Assembly: GCA_947494445.1 (NCBI GenBank)
Contig: CANLVD010000002.1
Span: forward strand, 1 to 64,000
Origin: an uncultured Paracoccaceae bacterium
Lineage (GTDB): Bacteria; Pseudomonadota; Alphaproteobacteria; Rhodobacterales; Rhodobacteraceae
Reading direction: 5' to 3'
DNA length: 64,000 bases
The notes below the pieces were generated by a model. It had not been told where the DNA came from, did not search any database, and saw nothing but the letters and a program-made list of their open reading frames with translations. This document shows, piece by piece, positions 1 through 9,157 of this stretch; the first letter of the stretch is position 1; every line of letters starts with the position of its first letter. The translations under genes and the position numbers were made by a program.

Positions 1-92
1 CAAACTGACGGCCATGAATATGAAAACCACACCCGCAAACTCTCGTTATAAATGAGGGACCCTCGGGGGGCAGGTCAATCCCAGCCGACCAG

Positions 93-1316
93 TTAGCCGT
101 CATTGCCGTACAGGTAGAGTTTCTCTCCCGAGAGGGTTTGCTTGATCCAGGCCTCGAAATCGACCGGCTTCATTGCGGCCCAGTTGGGCGTGTTCAGAAC
201 CTGTGCTTGCCCAATGCGGCGGCCAATCCCGCTGAGGGTCTGAGCAACGGCGCAGCGTTCGGCGTTGTAGCGCTCCAACAGATCGGGAATATCCTTGGCA
301 TCGGTGGCTATGGTCTCTAGCGCGACTGCGTCTTCCAGCGCCTTGGTTGCTCCGCTGGCGGTATGTGGACGGGGAATGGTACCCGCATCGCCGATCAACA
401 GGACCCGGTCCGTTACATAGCTTTCGACTACACAGTCATAGATTGGCTGGATCGAGATATCCTGGCGTTTCGAATGAGCGACGAGATCCCTGCTTGAGGG
501 GGGAAAGTGGGTCGCCAGCAAATCCTGAAGCTCGGCAAACACGTCTTCGGTCACCGCGCCCGGGGCAACCGTTTCCACCCCGTTCAGCCGCAAAGCCTTC
601 GGACAGAGCCCGTAGATCGCCCAATTTACGCGCCGTCCACCCGTGGTGTTGGTGCCATCAAAGTTCGGGATCATATAAAGAACACCATGTCCGCCCGGGA
701 ACGGCATGGTCAGCCAAGCGCCATCCGTGTCGATCTTCTCAATCAGATCCCGGTTCTTGACCACGGATTCATGGAAATTGCCGCGCCAGAGGATGTATCC
801 GGCGTATTCGGGCGCAGCTTTTGGATGCATGGCCATGCGGACCCTTGAATTATAGCCATCGGCCCCAACCAGCAGATCTACATGTGAGGTTGTTCCGTCG
901 GTAAAAGACACCTCCACACCGTCGGTGTGTTGTTCAAATCGAGAAAACTGTTTGGCCTTGTGATAGATTTCATCGGGCACAAGTCTGCGCAATGCACTCC
1001 ACAGGTTGCCCCAGTTGTTAGCAAATGCCGGGGTGGGCTGGGTCCAGAGATTTCGACCGTCTCGTGTTCCATCTGGAAACATCCAGAAACGCTGCGTCAT
1101 TTCGCAGGTTGGAAAACCCTTGGGCAGATATGCCTTGTCCATCAGTGTTGCCCGCAGTGGACCGGGAATGGCGATGCCTGATCCCCGATCTCTCAATCCT
1201 TTGGATGAGCGTTCAAAGACTGCGACGTCGCAGCCTGCACGAGACAAGGCAGCCGCTGCGGCACATCCCGCAATGCTGCCTCCAATAATGCCGATCTTTG
1301 TTCCTGTAATGGACAT
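93..1316 (-). CDS. FAD-dependent monooxygenase (PHBH/UbiH-like)
   Basis: A 407-residue flavoprotein hydroxylase that would use NAD(P)H and O2 to hydroxylate an unknown, probably aromatic or heterocyclic, substrate in the cytosol. The FAD-binding Rossmann motif IGIIGGSIAG is at about residues 8-17, the DG motif GADG at 151-154, and the GD motif LIGDAG at 307-312, in the order and spacing of class A flavin monooxygenases. The ATG at 1316 has an AAGGG ribosome site just upstream. It is divergent from a TetR regulator across 78 bp, the usual layout of a locally controlled oxygenase gene. The sequence gives no substrate. The family call is firm; the exact reaction is not. Confidence 0.9.
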   Translation of the reverse strand: MSITGTKIGIIGGSIAGCAAAAALSRAGCDVAVFERSSKGLRDRGSGIAIPGPLRATLMDKAYLPKGFPTCEMTQRFWMFPDGTRDGRNLWTQPTPAFANNWGNLWSALRRLVPDEIYHKAKQFSRFEQHTDGVEVSFTDGTTSHVDLLVGADGYNSRVRMAMHPKAAPEYAGYILWRGNFHESVVKNRDLIEKIDTDGAWLTMPFPGGHGVLYMIPNFDGTNTTGGRRVNWAIYGLCPKALRLNGVETVAPGAVTEDVFAELQDLLATHFPPSSRDLVAHSKRQDISIQPIYDCVVESYVTDRVLLIGDAGTIPRPHTASGATKALEDAVALETIATDAKDIPDLLERYNAERCAVAQTLSGIGRRIGQAQVLNTPNWAAMKPVDFEAWIKQTLSGEKLYLYGNDG

Positions 1317-1355
1317 ATCCGGCCCTTACCGCCGCTCTTGTTTGAGTCAATAACC

Positions 1356-1384
1356 TTATCTTGTATAATTATTTTTATCTTGTA
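1356..1384. promoter_or_regulatory. candidate TetR operator: direct repeat TTATCTTGTA
   Basis: The AT-rich gap between the monooxygenase and the TetR gene contains TTATCTTGTA twice, at 1356-1365 and 1375-1384, start-to-start distance 19 bp. Each copy is followed by an ATAA, so each is also an imperfect TTAT...ATAA palindrome. The position between the two divergent start codons suits a repressor site that controls both genes. This is inferred from position and repetition only. Confidence 0.45.
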
Positions 1385-1394
1385 AATAATATTC

Positions 1395-2024
1395 ATGACG
1401 TCACCCAGAAAAACCAGACAACGCCGTGATTTATCATTGGAAAAAATCATTGAGGCGGCATTGGTCGTGCTGAAGTCAAGCGACCCGTCTGCTTTGACAA
1501 TGCGCCGTGTCGCTGAAAACTGCGGCGTGTCGGCGATGGCGATCTATCATCACGTGAATGACAAGGATCAACTTGCCAACATGGCGGCTGACAGCATCTT
1601 TCTGGAAGCTGTTCAGATGGAGCGGAACGGGGCAAACTGGCGAGACAGGTATGTCGACCTTTGGTGTGCCATCCGGGCCGGGCTGCTTGATACGCCGGGA
1701 GCAGGAATGATCTGGGTGCGGCAAGCTGTGCTTGGACCGGGCACAGCGCATGCCACAGAACAGATGTTTCAATTGCTGAAGGACGGAGGATTGAGCGGCT
1801 CGGAAATAGCTGAGGCGAATGATGCCGTAACGATGCTGTCGATCGGGTCGGTGGCAAACGACCTCACCCGGCCCGCCAAGATCCGTGAAGAGTTGGGAAA
1901 GCAGTTGTCAGCGGACGACACGCCCTTGTTGCACGCCAATATGCAGACCTATGCTCACAAAGACGGTGAAGAGCGTTATCGGCTCGCGCTGACCTGGATA
2001 TTGAACGGTGTCGCCAGACACTGA
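1395..2024 (+). CDS. TetR/AcrR family transcriptional regulator
   Basis: A 209-residue one-component repressor. The N-terminal TetR helix-turn-helix is clear: the stretch LTMRRVAENCGVSAMAIYHH (residues 34-53) followed by KDQL is the classic recognition-helix block. The remaining 150 residues would be the helical ligand-binding and dimerisation domain, whose ligand cannot be read. I see no good Shine-Dalgarno before the ATG at 1395, so translation may be weak or leaderless. It is divergent from the FAD monooxygenase at 1316, which is its most likely target along with itself. Confidence 0.92.
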   Translation: MTSPRKTRQRRDLSLEKIIEAALVVLKSSDPSALTMRRVAENCGVSAMAIYHHVNDKDQLANMAADSIFLEAVQMERNGANWRDRYVDLWCAIRAGLLDTPGAGMIWVRQAVLGPGTAHATEQMFQLLKDGGLSGSEIAEANDAVTMLSIGSVANDLTRPAKIREELGKQLSADDTPLLHANMQTYAHKDGEERYRLALTWILNGVARH

Positions 2025-2049
2025 TTTCGTCTCTGGCAAAGGGGTTTTT
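2013..2049 (+). terminator. possible rho-independent terminator after the TetR gene
   Basis: GCCAGA (2013-2018) pairs with TCTGGC (2032-2037), and a GGGG then TTTTT run follows to 2049. The TetR stop codon lies in the loop. The stem is short, so this is a modest call. Confidence 0.35.
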
Positions 2050-2168
2050 GATTTGTCGCAACCCGCGCTACTGTCACCTTCTTCTCTGTCACTAAGTTAA
2101 AAGCTCTGCGCTATGGCAACCGGTTTGATTGCTCGGCAGCCTGTTTTAAGGCTTGGTGGTCAAAGCGC

Positions 2169-3407
2169 CTACCCCCGGCCTGAGACCGAAGCTTGATATG
2201 CATCGAGGTTCCCAATCAACGTCATCCCGGACGGGCAGTCGTTGCGGCTGCAAAACTCATCCCAGACCGCACCATACGGCAGGTCCTTCAACTCCTCGGT
2301 GTGAGTCAGGCGGGAGGTGAAGTCGAGGCTGTCTTCAAGGCCACGGAGGCGCTCAAGCGGAAGCAGGAGCGCCCGAAGCAAGGCCTTTTGCATGTTGCGT
2401 GTTCCGATCACCCAAGCGGCTGTCCGGCTGATTGTGGCATCAAAGAAATCCAGCCCGATGTGAGTGCGATCAAGAATGTCGGATGCCACCAGTTCCTGTG
2501 CCATTTGCAGGATGTCATCATTCAGGAGGATGACATGATCACTGTCCCACCGCATGGGCCGGGACACGTGCAGAAGCAACTCATCCACGGACAGTGCAAC
2601 TGAGCTGACCTTGTCCGCGATGTTCTCGGTGGGGTGAAAATGCCCCATGTCGAGGCAGAGAATTGTCTCCTTGCGGATCGCATATCCCATGTAGAATTCG
2701 TGGCTTCCGACTGTGCAGGCCTCCACCCCGATGCCGAACAGCTTACTCTCAACCGCGTCGCGCATATGGGCCCGGTCTTGTGACGGGGCAAGCATGTCAT
2801 CCAACGAGGCCTCCAGACGTCGACGGGCTGCCATTCTATCGATCGGAATGTCCTTATAGCCGTCGGGAACCCAGATGTTGTTGATGCAGGGACTTCCCAG
2901 TTCCTGACCCATGCGCGCTGCAATCTCGCGAGTACGCTTGCCATGTTCTATCCAGAAATCACGAATGCCCTTGTCGGGATGGGACAACGTCAGATTGTCG
3001 TCGGCCTTGGCGTGGGCAAAGAAGGTCGGATTGAAATCCAGCTTGATCCCCTGTTCGCTTGCCCATTCCACCCAAGGCGTGAAATGTCGGAATTCGATCT
3101 CGTCCCGATCCGGGGTCTCGTCGGTATCAAGATACATCGCGTGCAAGTTCAGCCGGTGTTTGCCCGGGATCATCGCATATGCAAATTCCAGATCCGCACG
3201 AAGTTCCTCGGGTGAGCGCGCCCGCCCGGGATGGTTTCCCGTGGCCTGGATGCCACCGCCTGAGGTCCCGGTGCTCTGTTCAAAACCGACGACATCGTCC
3301 CCTTGCCAGCAGTGCATTGAAATCGGGATGTCTGCCAGCCGGCCAATGGCCCCGTCGGTGTCCACGCCCCAATCCGCGAAGCGGGCCTTTGCGCTCTCGT
3401 AGCTCAT
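2169..3407 (-). CDS. rhaI: L-rhamnose isomerase, alphaproteobacterial type (RhaI)
   Basis: A 412-residue cytosolic isomerase for L-rhamnose to L-rhamnulose, of the TIM-barrel RhaI family found in rhizobial rhamnose loci and related to Pseudomonas-type L-rhamnose isomerase. Recognisable blocks include MHCWQGDDVVGFE early in the protein and CLDMGHFHPTE, which should supply metal and substrate ligands. An open frame continues upstream to 3518. I place the start at the ATG at 3407 because TAAGGGGACA lies just in front of it and the extra codons overlap rhaD. It lies 10 nt downstream of rhaD and is surely co-transcribed. The neighbours make the function nearly certain. Confidence 0.93.
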   Translation of the reverse strand: MSYESAKARFADWGVDTDGAIGRLADIPISMHCWQGDDVVGFEQSTGTSGGGIQATGNHPGRARSPEELRADLEFAYAMIPGKHRLNLHAMYLDTDETPDRDEIEFRHFTPWVEWASEQGIKLDFNPTFFAHAKADDNLTLSHPDKGIRDFWIEHGKRTREIAARMGQELGSPCINNIWVPDGYKDIPIDRMAARRRLEASLDDMLAPSQDRAHMRDAVESKLFGIGVEACTVGSHEFYMGYAIRKETILCLDMGHFHPTENIADKVSSVALSVDELLLHVSRPMRWDSDHVILLNDDILQMAQELVASDILDRTHIGLDFFDATISRTAAWVIGTRNMQKALLRALLLPLERLRGLEDSLDFTSRLTHTEELKDLPYGAVWDEFCSRNDCPSGMTLIGNLDAYQASVSGRG

Positions 3408-3417
3408 GATTGTCCCC

Positions 3418-5520
3418 TTATCGCGTGAACGACTGCACGTTGCCAGCATCAACGTTGATGATGTTGCCTGTGGATTTCGACGCGCTTTCGGAAGCGAGAA
3501 AATAGGCTGCCTCTGCAATATCCTCGGGAAAAACCGAGCGCTTCAACATGGAGCGTTGGCGGTACATCTCCTGCAACCCGTCCTTGTCGGTTCCATAGGT
3601 ACCGGCCCGCTGTTCCAGCCAGTCACCTTCCCAGATCTTGGAGCCTCGCAAGACCGCGTCTGGGTTCACCACATTGACGCGAATACCGGCCTCTGCCCCT
3701 TCAAGGGCCAGACAGCGTGCCAGATGGATCTCACTTGCCTTCGCGGTGCAATAGGCAGAGGCATTGGGCGAGGCCGCAAGCCCGTTCTTGGAGGCTACAA
3801 AGACAATCGAGCCGCCCATGCCCTGCACCCGCATGACCTTGAACGCCTCACGACTGACGAGGAAATATCCGGTGCTCAGGATGTCCATGTTGCGGTTCCA
3901 CAGATCAAGTGTGGTGTCTTCCACCGGTGCGGAGGACGCAATGCCTGCGTTGGACACAAGGATATCAACGCCGCCAAATTCCACAGCCATTTCCGAATAG
4001 GCCGCGGCCACGGCATTCTCGTCAGTCACGTTCATCCTGACCGTGCGCACAACGTCATCGCCAAAACTGTGCGACAAGGTTTCTGCCGTGGATGACAGAG
4101 CCTCGTCATTGATGTCTGCCAGCATCACACAGGCGCCTTCGCGAAGGTAGCGCTCTGCCGTGGCCGATCCGATGCCACCGGCCCCACCTGTGACCAGAGC
4201 AACACGTCCCGCCAGCGACTTGGGCTTGGGCATGCGTTGCAATTTGGCCTCTTCCAGCAGCCAGTATTCAATGTCGAATGCTTCTTGTTCCGGCAGTCCC
4301 TGGTATTCGCTCACTGCAGATGCGCCGCGCATCACATTGATCGCGTTGACGTAGAATTCGCCGCTGATCCGTGCCGTGGCCTTGTCCTTTGCAAAGGTAA
4401 TCATGCCCACGCCTGGCACCAGATAAACCACTGCGTTGGGATCGCGCAGAGCAGGACTGTCATCATGCTTGCAGCGGTCATAGTAGGCGGTGTAGTCATC
4501 TCGGTAGTCCGCGACCTGCTGCGGCAACCGTTCCAGCACAGCGTCGATGTTGTTCTTCGCGGGATCGAAGCCCACCACCAACGGCCTGATTTTCGTGCGC
4601 AGGAAGTGATCCGGACAGGAGGTGCCAAGTGCCGCGAGCGGTTCCATGCCCTTGGCATTGACGAATTCCAGCACCACGTCGCTGTCATTGAAATGACCGA
4701 CCATATGGTGATTGCCACTCACGAAGCCACGGATTGCAGGCATGAGCCGCGCTGCAACGGCGCGACGGGTCTCTGCATCGAGGCTTATGTGTTCTGCTCC
4801 ACCAAATGCTGGGTGCCCGCTGGTTTCGGTGTCCAGCCACGCAGTCGCCACATTGATCACGTCGATGGTCGCGTCATAGCATGAGCGCGCGGTATCCCCC
4901 CATGTAAAGAGCCCGTGGCTGGCAAGCACCACGCCATCTGCATCCGGGTTCTCGCTACAGAACCGCTCGAGCATGAGGCCCAGTTCATATCCGGGCCGCT
5001 TCCACGGCAGCCAACCGATGCGATCACCAAAGACCGTTTGTGTGAGTTCCTGCGAGTTGTTCGAGGCGGCAATCGCGATGATGGCATCAGCATGAACATG
5101 ATCCACATGCTTGCGTGGCACATAGGCATGCAACGGCGTATCGATGGAGGCGGCTCGCGGGTTCAGGTTGAAGGTGCAGTGCGGCAGGTAGCCCACCATT
5201 TCATCTTCATGCTCAACTCCACGATAGAGACCCTTCAGCGCACGCAGCTTGTCCATGTAGAGCGTGGAAAAGCCATCAAGCTTCATGGAGCCGATGTCAC
5301 CGCCCGACCCCTTCACCCAAAGGACCTCGACTTCCTCCCCTGTCAGGGGGTCAGTCTCCATCACTTTGGCGGAAGTGTTCCCTCCGCCATAATTTGTCAC
5401 GCGCTTGTCGGAGCCCAGAATGTTGGAGCGATACAAAAGCAGCTGCGATTCGCTCAGTCCATCTGCTTCCGCTTCGGACCAGCGGTTCTCAAGCAACTGG
5501 TTTCCAGCGATTTTCTGCAT
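3418..5520 (-). CDS. rhaD: bifunctional rhamnulose-1-phosphate aldolase / short-chain dehydrogenase (RhaD)
   Basis: A 700-residue two-domain enzyme. The N-terminal part (about residues 1-420) is a class II aldolase: it has NYGGGNTSAK near residue 43 and the zinc-site histidines in HVDHVHADAI. It would split L-rhamnulose-1-phosphate into dihydroxyacetone phosphate and L-lactaldehyde. The C-terminal part (from about residue 430) is a short-chain dehydrogenase with VALVTGGAGGIGSA and a YCTAK catalytic pair, thought to act on lactaldehyde. This fusion is the usual RhaD of rhizobia and roseobacters. The ATG at 5520 has an AAGGGAGGA ribosome site. First gene of the leftward rhaDI arm, facing the operator array at 5594-5660. 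Confidence 0.95.
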   Translation of the reverse strand: MQKIAGNQLLENRWSEAEADGLSESQLLLYRSNILGSDKRVTNYGGGNTSAKVMETDPLTGEEVEVLWVKGSGGDIGSMKLDGFSTLYMDKLRALKGLYRGVEHEDEMVGYLPHCTFNLNPRAASIDTPLHAYVPRKHVDHVHADAIIAIAASNNSQELTQTVFGDRIGWLPWKRPGYELGLMLERFCSENPDADGVVLASHGLFTWGDTARSCYDATIDVINVATAWLDTETSGHPAFGGAEHISLDAETRRAVAARLMPAIRGFVSGNHHMVGHFNDSDVVLEFVNAKGMEPLAALGTSCPDHFLRTKIRPLVVGFDPAKNNIDAVLERLPQQVADYRDDYTAYYDRCKHDDSPALRDPNAVVYLVPGVGMITFAKDKATARISGEFYVNAINVMRGASAVSEYQGLPEQEAFDIEYWLLEEAKLQRMPKPKSLAGRVALVTGGAGGIGSATAERYLREGACVMLADINDEALSSTAETLSHSFGDDVVRTVRMNVTDENAVAAAYSEMAVEFGGVDILVSNAGIASSAPVEDTTLDLWNRNMDILSTGYFLVSREAFKVMRVQGMGGSIVFVASKNGLAASPNASAYCTAKASEIHLARCLALEGAEAGIRVNVVNPDAVLRGSKIWEGDWLEQRAGTYGTDKDGLQEMYRQRSMLKRSVFPEDIAEAAYFLASESASKSTGNIINVDAGNVQSFTR

Positions 5521-5593
5521 CTTTTCCTCCCTTGAAGCACTGGGCCGCGCCTCTTTGTTATCGCGGTAGGCTGCGAAGGATGCGGCGATTTGT

Positions 5594-5660
5594 CAATCAC
5601 TAACAATCACAAACAATCATGTTGTATTCCATTTTGATTGCTTCTGATTGAAAGTGATTG
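5594..5660. promoter_or_regulatory. rha operator array: six half-sites at 10-bp phasing
   Basis: Between rhaD and rhaR, CAATCA occurs at 5594-5599, 5604-5609 and 5614-5619. Its reverse complement TGATTG occurs at 5635-5640, 5645-5650 and 5655-5660. Within each trio the spacing is exactly 10 bp, and the whole array is a perfect dyad about position 5627. It is the only regulatory DNA available to both divergent arms (rhaD at 5520, rhaR at 5708). The most likely binder is the DeoR-type regulator RhaR encoded next door. The repeats are seen directly; the binder is inferred. Confidence 0.8.
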
Positions 5661-5707
5661 ACAGGTGCGGCGAATCTGCACAGTCTCAACGGTCAAGGGA
5701 GGACGCC

Positions 5708-6514
5708 ATGCACGAAACGGAACGCCACAGGATCATTCTGTCCGCAGTACAGGACAGGCCGGTCGTGACCGTGGTGGACCTGTGCGGGCTGACCGGAGTG
5801 TCCGAGGCCACGATCCGCCGCGACATCTCAACGCTTCATATGCAAAAGAAACTGCGCCGTGTCCGTGGCGGAGCCGAGGCGATCACGCCACCACAGTTCG
5901 TGGGTCTTGCAGGACGCCCCTTTGCCGTCAACGAAACACTGCGCATTCGCGAAAAGCAGGCCATTGCACGGGCGGCCGTGGACCTTTGCGAAGATGGCGA
6001 TCCGATCATCATAAACGGTGGCACCACAACGTTTCAGATGGTCCATCCACTGGCATCGCGCAGATGTCAGGTGTTCACCAACAGCTTTCCCATCGCCGAA
6101 CATCTGCTGAAGCATTCCAAGAACACGATCATGCTTTCGGGCGGAGCGATTTACCGCGAACAGAACATTATCCTGTCGCCTTTCGACAATGACGTGACCC
6201 GCAATTTCTATGCCCGCCGCATGTTCATGGGAGCGCAGGGCATCAGCCCGCTGGGCCTGATGGAGGCCGATCCCTTGATCATTCAGGCCGAACAGAAGCT
6301 CATCAACCAAGCGGACGAACTGGTGGTGCTGGTTGACAGCTCGAAGTTCGAGCAACGGTCCAGTCTCGTGCTTTGTCCGTTGAGGCGGATCGATACAGTC
6401 ATCACCGATGAAAGAATTCCCGACAAGGCCGCCGCCATGCTTGAGGCTGCTGAAATTACCCTGATCGTCGCCCAATCCGGTGCGGGACAGGCAGAGGACG
6501 AGGCGGCCTCCTAA
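5708..6514 (+). CDS. rhaR: DeoR/GlpR-type regulator of rhamnose genes (RhaR)
   Basis: A 268-residue regulator with a DeoR-family winged helix at the N terminus (LCGLTGVSEATIRRDISTLH, about residues 23-42) and a sugar-phosphate-sensing domain of the GlpR type (ANGGTTTF-like INGGTTTFQMV; HPL; VDSSKF near the end). An open frame begins at 5648, but the ATG at 5708 follows AAGGGAGGA, and the extra codons would run through the operator repeats, so 5708 is chosen. It heads the rhaRSTPQUK arm, as in Rhizobium leguminosarum. It probably senses a rhamnose pathway phosphate and binds the 5594-5660 array. Confidence 0.92.
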   Translation: MHETERHRIILSAVQDRPVVTVVDLCGLTGVSEATIRRDISTLHMQKKLRRVRGGAEAITPPQFVGLAGRPFAVNETLRIREKQAIARAAVDLCEDGDPIIINGGTTTFQMVHPLASRRCQVFTNSFPIAEHLLKHSKNTIMLSGGAIYREQNIILSPFDNDVTRNFYARRMFMGAQGISPLGLMEADPLIIQAEQKLINQADELVVLVDSSKFEQRSSLVLCPLRRIDTVITDERIPDKAAAMLEAAEITLIVAQSGAGQAEDEAAS

Positions 6515-6558
6515 CCACCTCAAAAACAACCAGACGTGATTTCCAGGGAGGAACCAAA

Positions 6559-7557
6559 ATGAAACGTCGTACTTTCACTTCACTCGTCGCCGGCCTCAGC
6601 ATTGCAGCGGGCATGATGGGCTCTACGGCCATGGCACAGGACAACATGCGCATCGCACTTGTGGTCAAGGCGCTCGGCATTGGCTTCTTCGAGGCAGCTG
6701 CCGAAGGCGCAGAGGAAGCTGCAGCAGAACTGGGCGGGGTTGAGATCATCTATACCGGGCCCACTGATACCACCGCCGAGGGCCAGATCGAGGTGATCAA
6801 CAGCCTGATCGCCCAGCGCGTCGATGCGATCGCCATTTCGGCCAATGACCCCGATGCCGTCGTACCTGCCCTCAAGCGTGCCATGGATCGCGGGATCACG
6901 GTGATATCCTGGGATTCCGGCGTGTCCGAAGAGGGGCGCCAGATGCACCTCAATCCGTCATCGACCCCGTTGATCGGAAACACGATCCTCAAGCTTGCCG
7001 CCGACCACATGCCAGATGGCGGTGACGTGGCGATCTTGTCTGCCTCTGCCACGGCCACCAACCAGAACGCCTGGATTGCTGCGGCAGAAGAGGCACTGCC
7101 GAACTATTCCGGCGTGAATCTGGTTGCTACGGTTTATGGCGATGACCTGTCGGACAAGTCGTATCGCGAAGCCCAGGGCCTGATGGCGTCCCATCCGAAC
7201 CTCAAGGCCATCATCGCGCCCACAACCGTCGGCATTCTGGCGGCCTGTCAGGCTGTGACCGACTCCGGCAAGATCGGTGAGATCAACGTGACCGGCCTTG
7301 GACTGCCTTCGGAAATGGCGGGTTGCGTCGACTCCGGTGCGACAGAAAGCTTCGCGATCTGGAACCCCATCGATCTGGGGTACTCTGCCACCATGATTGC
7401 CCATTCGCTTGCCACCGGAACCGCGGCAGGCCCCGGTGCAGAAATCCCGATGGGCCGCATGGGATCGGTGACGCTGGATGATACCGGAACAGCCGCCATG
7501 GCGGATCCCTTCACCTACGACAGCTCGAACATCGACCAGTTCAAGTCGATCTTCTAA
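6559..7557 (+). CDS. rhaS: rhamnose ABC transporter, periplasmic binding protein
   Basis: A 332-residue periplasmic sugar-binding protein of the ribose/LacI type. The signal peptide is residues 1-26 (MKRRTF start, hydrophobic core, AMA-QD cleavage). The mature protein begins IALVVKALGIGFFE and has the usual two-lobe motifs such as ISANDPDAVVPAL and ISWDSG. It captures L-rhamnose and delivers it to RhaP/RhaQ. A CAGGGAGGAA ribosome site precedes the ATG. It is followed by a strong intercistronic hairpin at 7566-7599 that likely keeps its mRNA more abundant than that of the membrane subunits. Confidence 0.94.
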   Translation: MKRRTFTSLVAGLSIAAGMMGSTAMAQDNMRIALVVKALGIGFFEAAAEGAEEAAAELGGVEIIYTGPTDTTAEGQIEVINSLIAQRVDAIAISANDPDAVVPALKRAMDRGITVISWDSGVSEEGRQMHLNPSSTPLIGNTILKLAADHMPDGGDVAILSASATATNQNAWIAAAEEALPNYSGVNLVATVYGDDLSDKSYREAQGLMASHPNLKAIIAPTTVGILAACQAVTDSGKIGEINVTGLGLPSEMAGCVDSGATESFAIWNPIDLGYSATMIAHSLATGTAAGPGAEIPMGRMGSVTLDDTGTAAMADPFTYDSSNIDQFKSIF

Positions 7558-7565
7558 GTCAACAA

Positions 7566-7599
7566 GGGTCTGGCGCGGCCTTCCATCTGCGCCAGACCC
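7566..7599 (+). promoter_or_regulatory. intercistronic hairpin rhaS-rhaT
   Basis: A perfect 11-bp stem, GGGTCTGGCGC (7566-7576) with GCGCCAGACCC (7589-7599), around a 12-nt loop in the 64-nt gap between rhaS and rhaT. No T-run follows, so it is more likely a 3' mRNA-stabilising or attenuating structure than a full terminator. Confidence 0.7.
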
Positions 7600-7621
7600 C
7601 CTCCAAGACATCGAAATCACA

Positions 7622-9157
7622 ATGCCACTGGATCTGAGACCTGACGTGTCCACCTCTGACGCTCCCCTTTTGTCTCTCACCGGAGTGACCAAGACTTTTC
7701 CCGGTGTGCGCGCGCTCTCAAACGTGTCCCTGAACCTGCATCCGGGCAAGGTCACAGCGCTCGTGGGCGAGAACGGGGCAGGTAAATCGACTGTGGTGAA
7801 AGTGCTGACCGGCATCTACCAGCCCGATGAGGGCGACATTCGCGTAGACGGGCGTCCGGTACGCTTTCCAACCCCGCAGTACGCAGAAAGCGCCGGTGTC
7901 ACGGCGATCCATCAGGAAACCGTCCTGTTTGATGAACTCAGCGTCGCGGAAAACATCTTTCTTGGCCACGCTCCGAAAGGCCGCTTTGGCCTGATCGACA
8001 CGGCCACAATGAACAGCAACGCAGCCGAGATCCTTTCGGGCCTGGGTGCAAAGATCGATCCCGGCACAACGCTCAAGGAGCTTGGCACCGCCAACAAACA
8101 TCTTGTCGCCATCGCGCGTGCACTGTCTGTTGATGCCCGCGTTGTTATCATGGATGAGCCAACTGCCGCCCTCAGCCACACCGAGATCGAGGAACTGTAT
8201 GAACTTGTCGAAGGGTTGAAAGCTCAGGGCAAGGCGATCCTTTTCATCAGTCACAAATTCGATGAGATTTTCCGGATCGCAGATGACTATACCGTCTTTC
8301 GCGACGGCCAGATGATTGGCGAAGGAGCGATTGCCAATGTGTCCGAGGCCGAACTGGTAAAGATGATGGTCGGACGCGATGTAAGCCAGATTTTCCCTGA
8401 ACGCGATCGGCAGTTGGGCGACAAAGTTCTGGACGTTCAGGGCTATGAGCATCCAACAGAGTTCGCTGACATCAGCTTCACCCTGAGACGTGGCGAAATT
8501 CTGGGCTTTTACGGGCTTGTCGGGGCCGGTCGGTCGGAGTTCATGCAGGCCCTGTTCGGGACGACGCTTCCATCAGCCGGGGAGGTCTGGATCGATGGGG
8601 CAAGTATCACCATACGGTCGCCTGCCGACGCGGTTTCGCACGGGATCGTCTATGTTCCAGAGGACAGGGGCAAACAGGGGGCAATCGGAGCCTTGCCGAT
8701 CTTTCAGAATGTGACCCTTCCGTCCCTGGCGCGGACATCCCAGAAAGGGTTTCTCAGGCTTGCCGAGGAATTCAAACTGGCCCGCGAGTATTCTGAACGA
8801 CTGGATCTGCGGGCAGCGTCACTGGATACCCATGTCGGAAACCTGTCCGGCGGGAACCAGCAAAAGGTGGTCATTGCCAAATGGCTTGCCACAGAACCGA
8901 AGGTCATCATCCTTGATGAACCCACCAAGGGCATTGATATCGGCTCGAAGGCCGCAGTGCACGAATTCATGGCGGAACTTGCCGCACAAGGGCTGGCGGT
9001 CATCATGGTCAGCTCGGAAATCCCTGAAATCGTGGGCATGTCAGACCGCGTGATCGTGATGCGCGAAGGGAGGATCGCAGCAGAGCTGGACCGGGACAAC
9101 ATCACCCCCGAAACACTGGTCAGTTACGCTGCCGGCATCTCGGAGACCAGTTCATGA
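7622..9157 (+). CDS. rhaT: rhamnose ABC transporter, double ATP-binding protein
   Basis: A 511-residue ATPase with two fused nucleotide-binding domains, as in RbsA/XylG. The first domain has Walker A GENGAGKST and Walker B VIMDEPTAAL. The second has the degenerate Walker A GLVGAGRSE typical of this family, the signature LSGGNQQKV and Walker B VIILDEPTKGID. An open frame extends back to 7478, inside rhaS. I use the ATG at 7622, which lies after the intercistronic hairpin and gives a normal family length. The next gene overlaps it by 4 nt (9154-9157). Confidence 0.94.
   Translation: MPLDLRPDVSTSDAPLLSLTGVTKTFPGVRALSNVSLNLHPGKVTALVGENGAGKSTVVKVLTGIYQPDEGDIRVDGRPVRFPTPQYAESAGVTAIHQETVLFDELSVAENIFLGHAPKGRFGLIDTATMNSNAAEILSGLGAKIDPGTTLKELGTANKHLVAIARALSVDARVVIMDEPTAALSHTEIEELYELVEGLKAQGKAILFISHKFDEIFRIADDYTVFRDGQMIGEGAIANVSEAELVKMMVGRDVSQIFPERDRQLGDKVLDVQGYEHPTEFADISFTLRRGEILGFYGLVGAGRSEFMQALFGTTLPSAGEVWIDGASITIRSPADAVSHGIVYVPEDRGKQGAIGALPIFQNVTLPSLARTSQKGFLRLAEEFKLAREYSERLDLRAASLDTHVGNLSGGNQQKVVIAKWLATEPKVIILDEPTKGIDIGSKAAVHEFMAELAAQGLAVIMVSSEIPEIVGMSDRVIVMREGRIAAELDRDNITPETLVSYAAGISETSS

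Noticed and set aside
5594-5660. CRISPR-like repeat
   Set aside because: The 6-bp words with 4-bp spacers are a regulatory array, far too short for CRISPR repeats.
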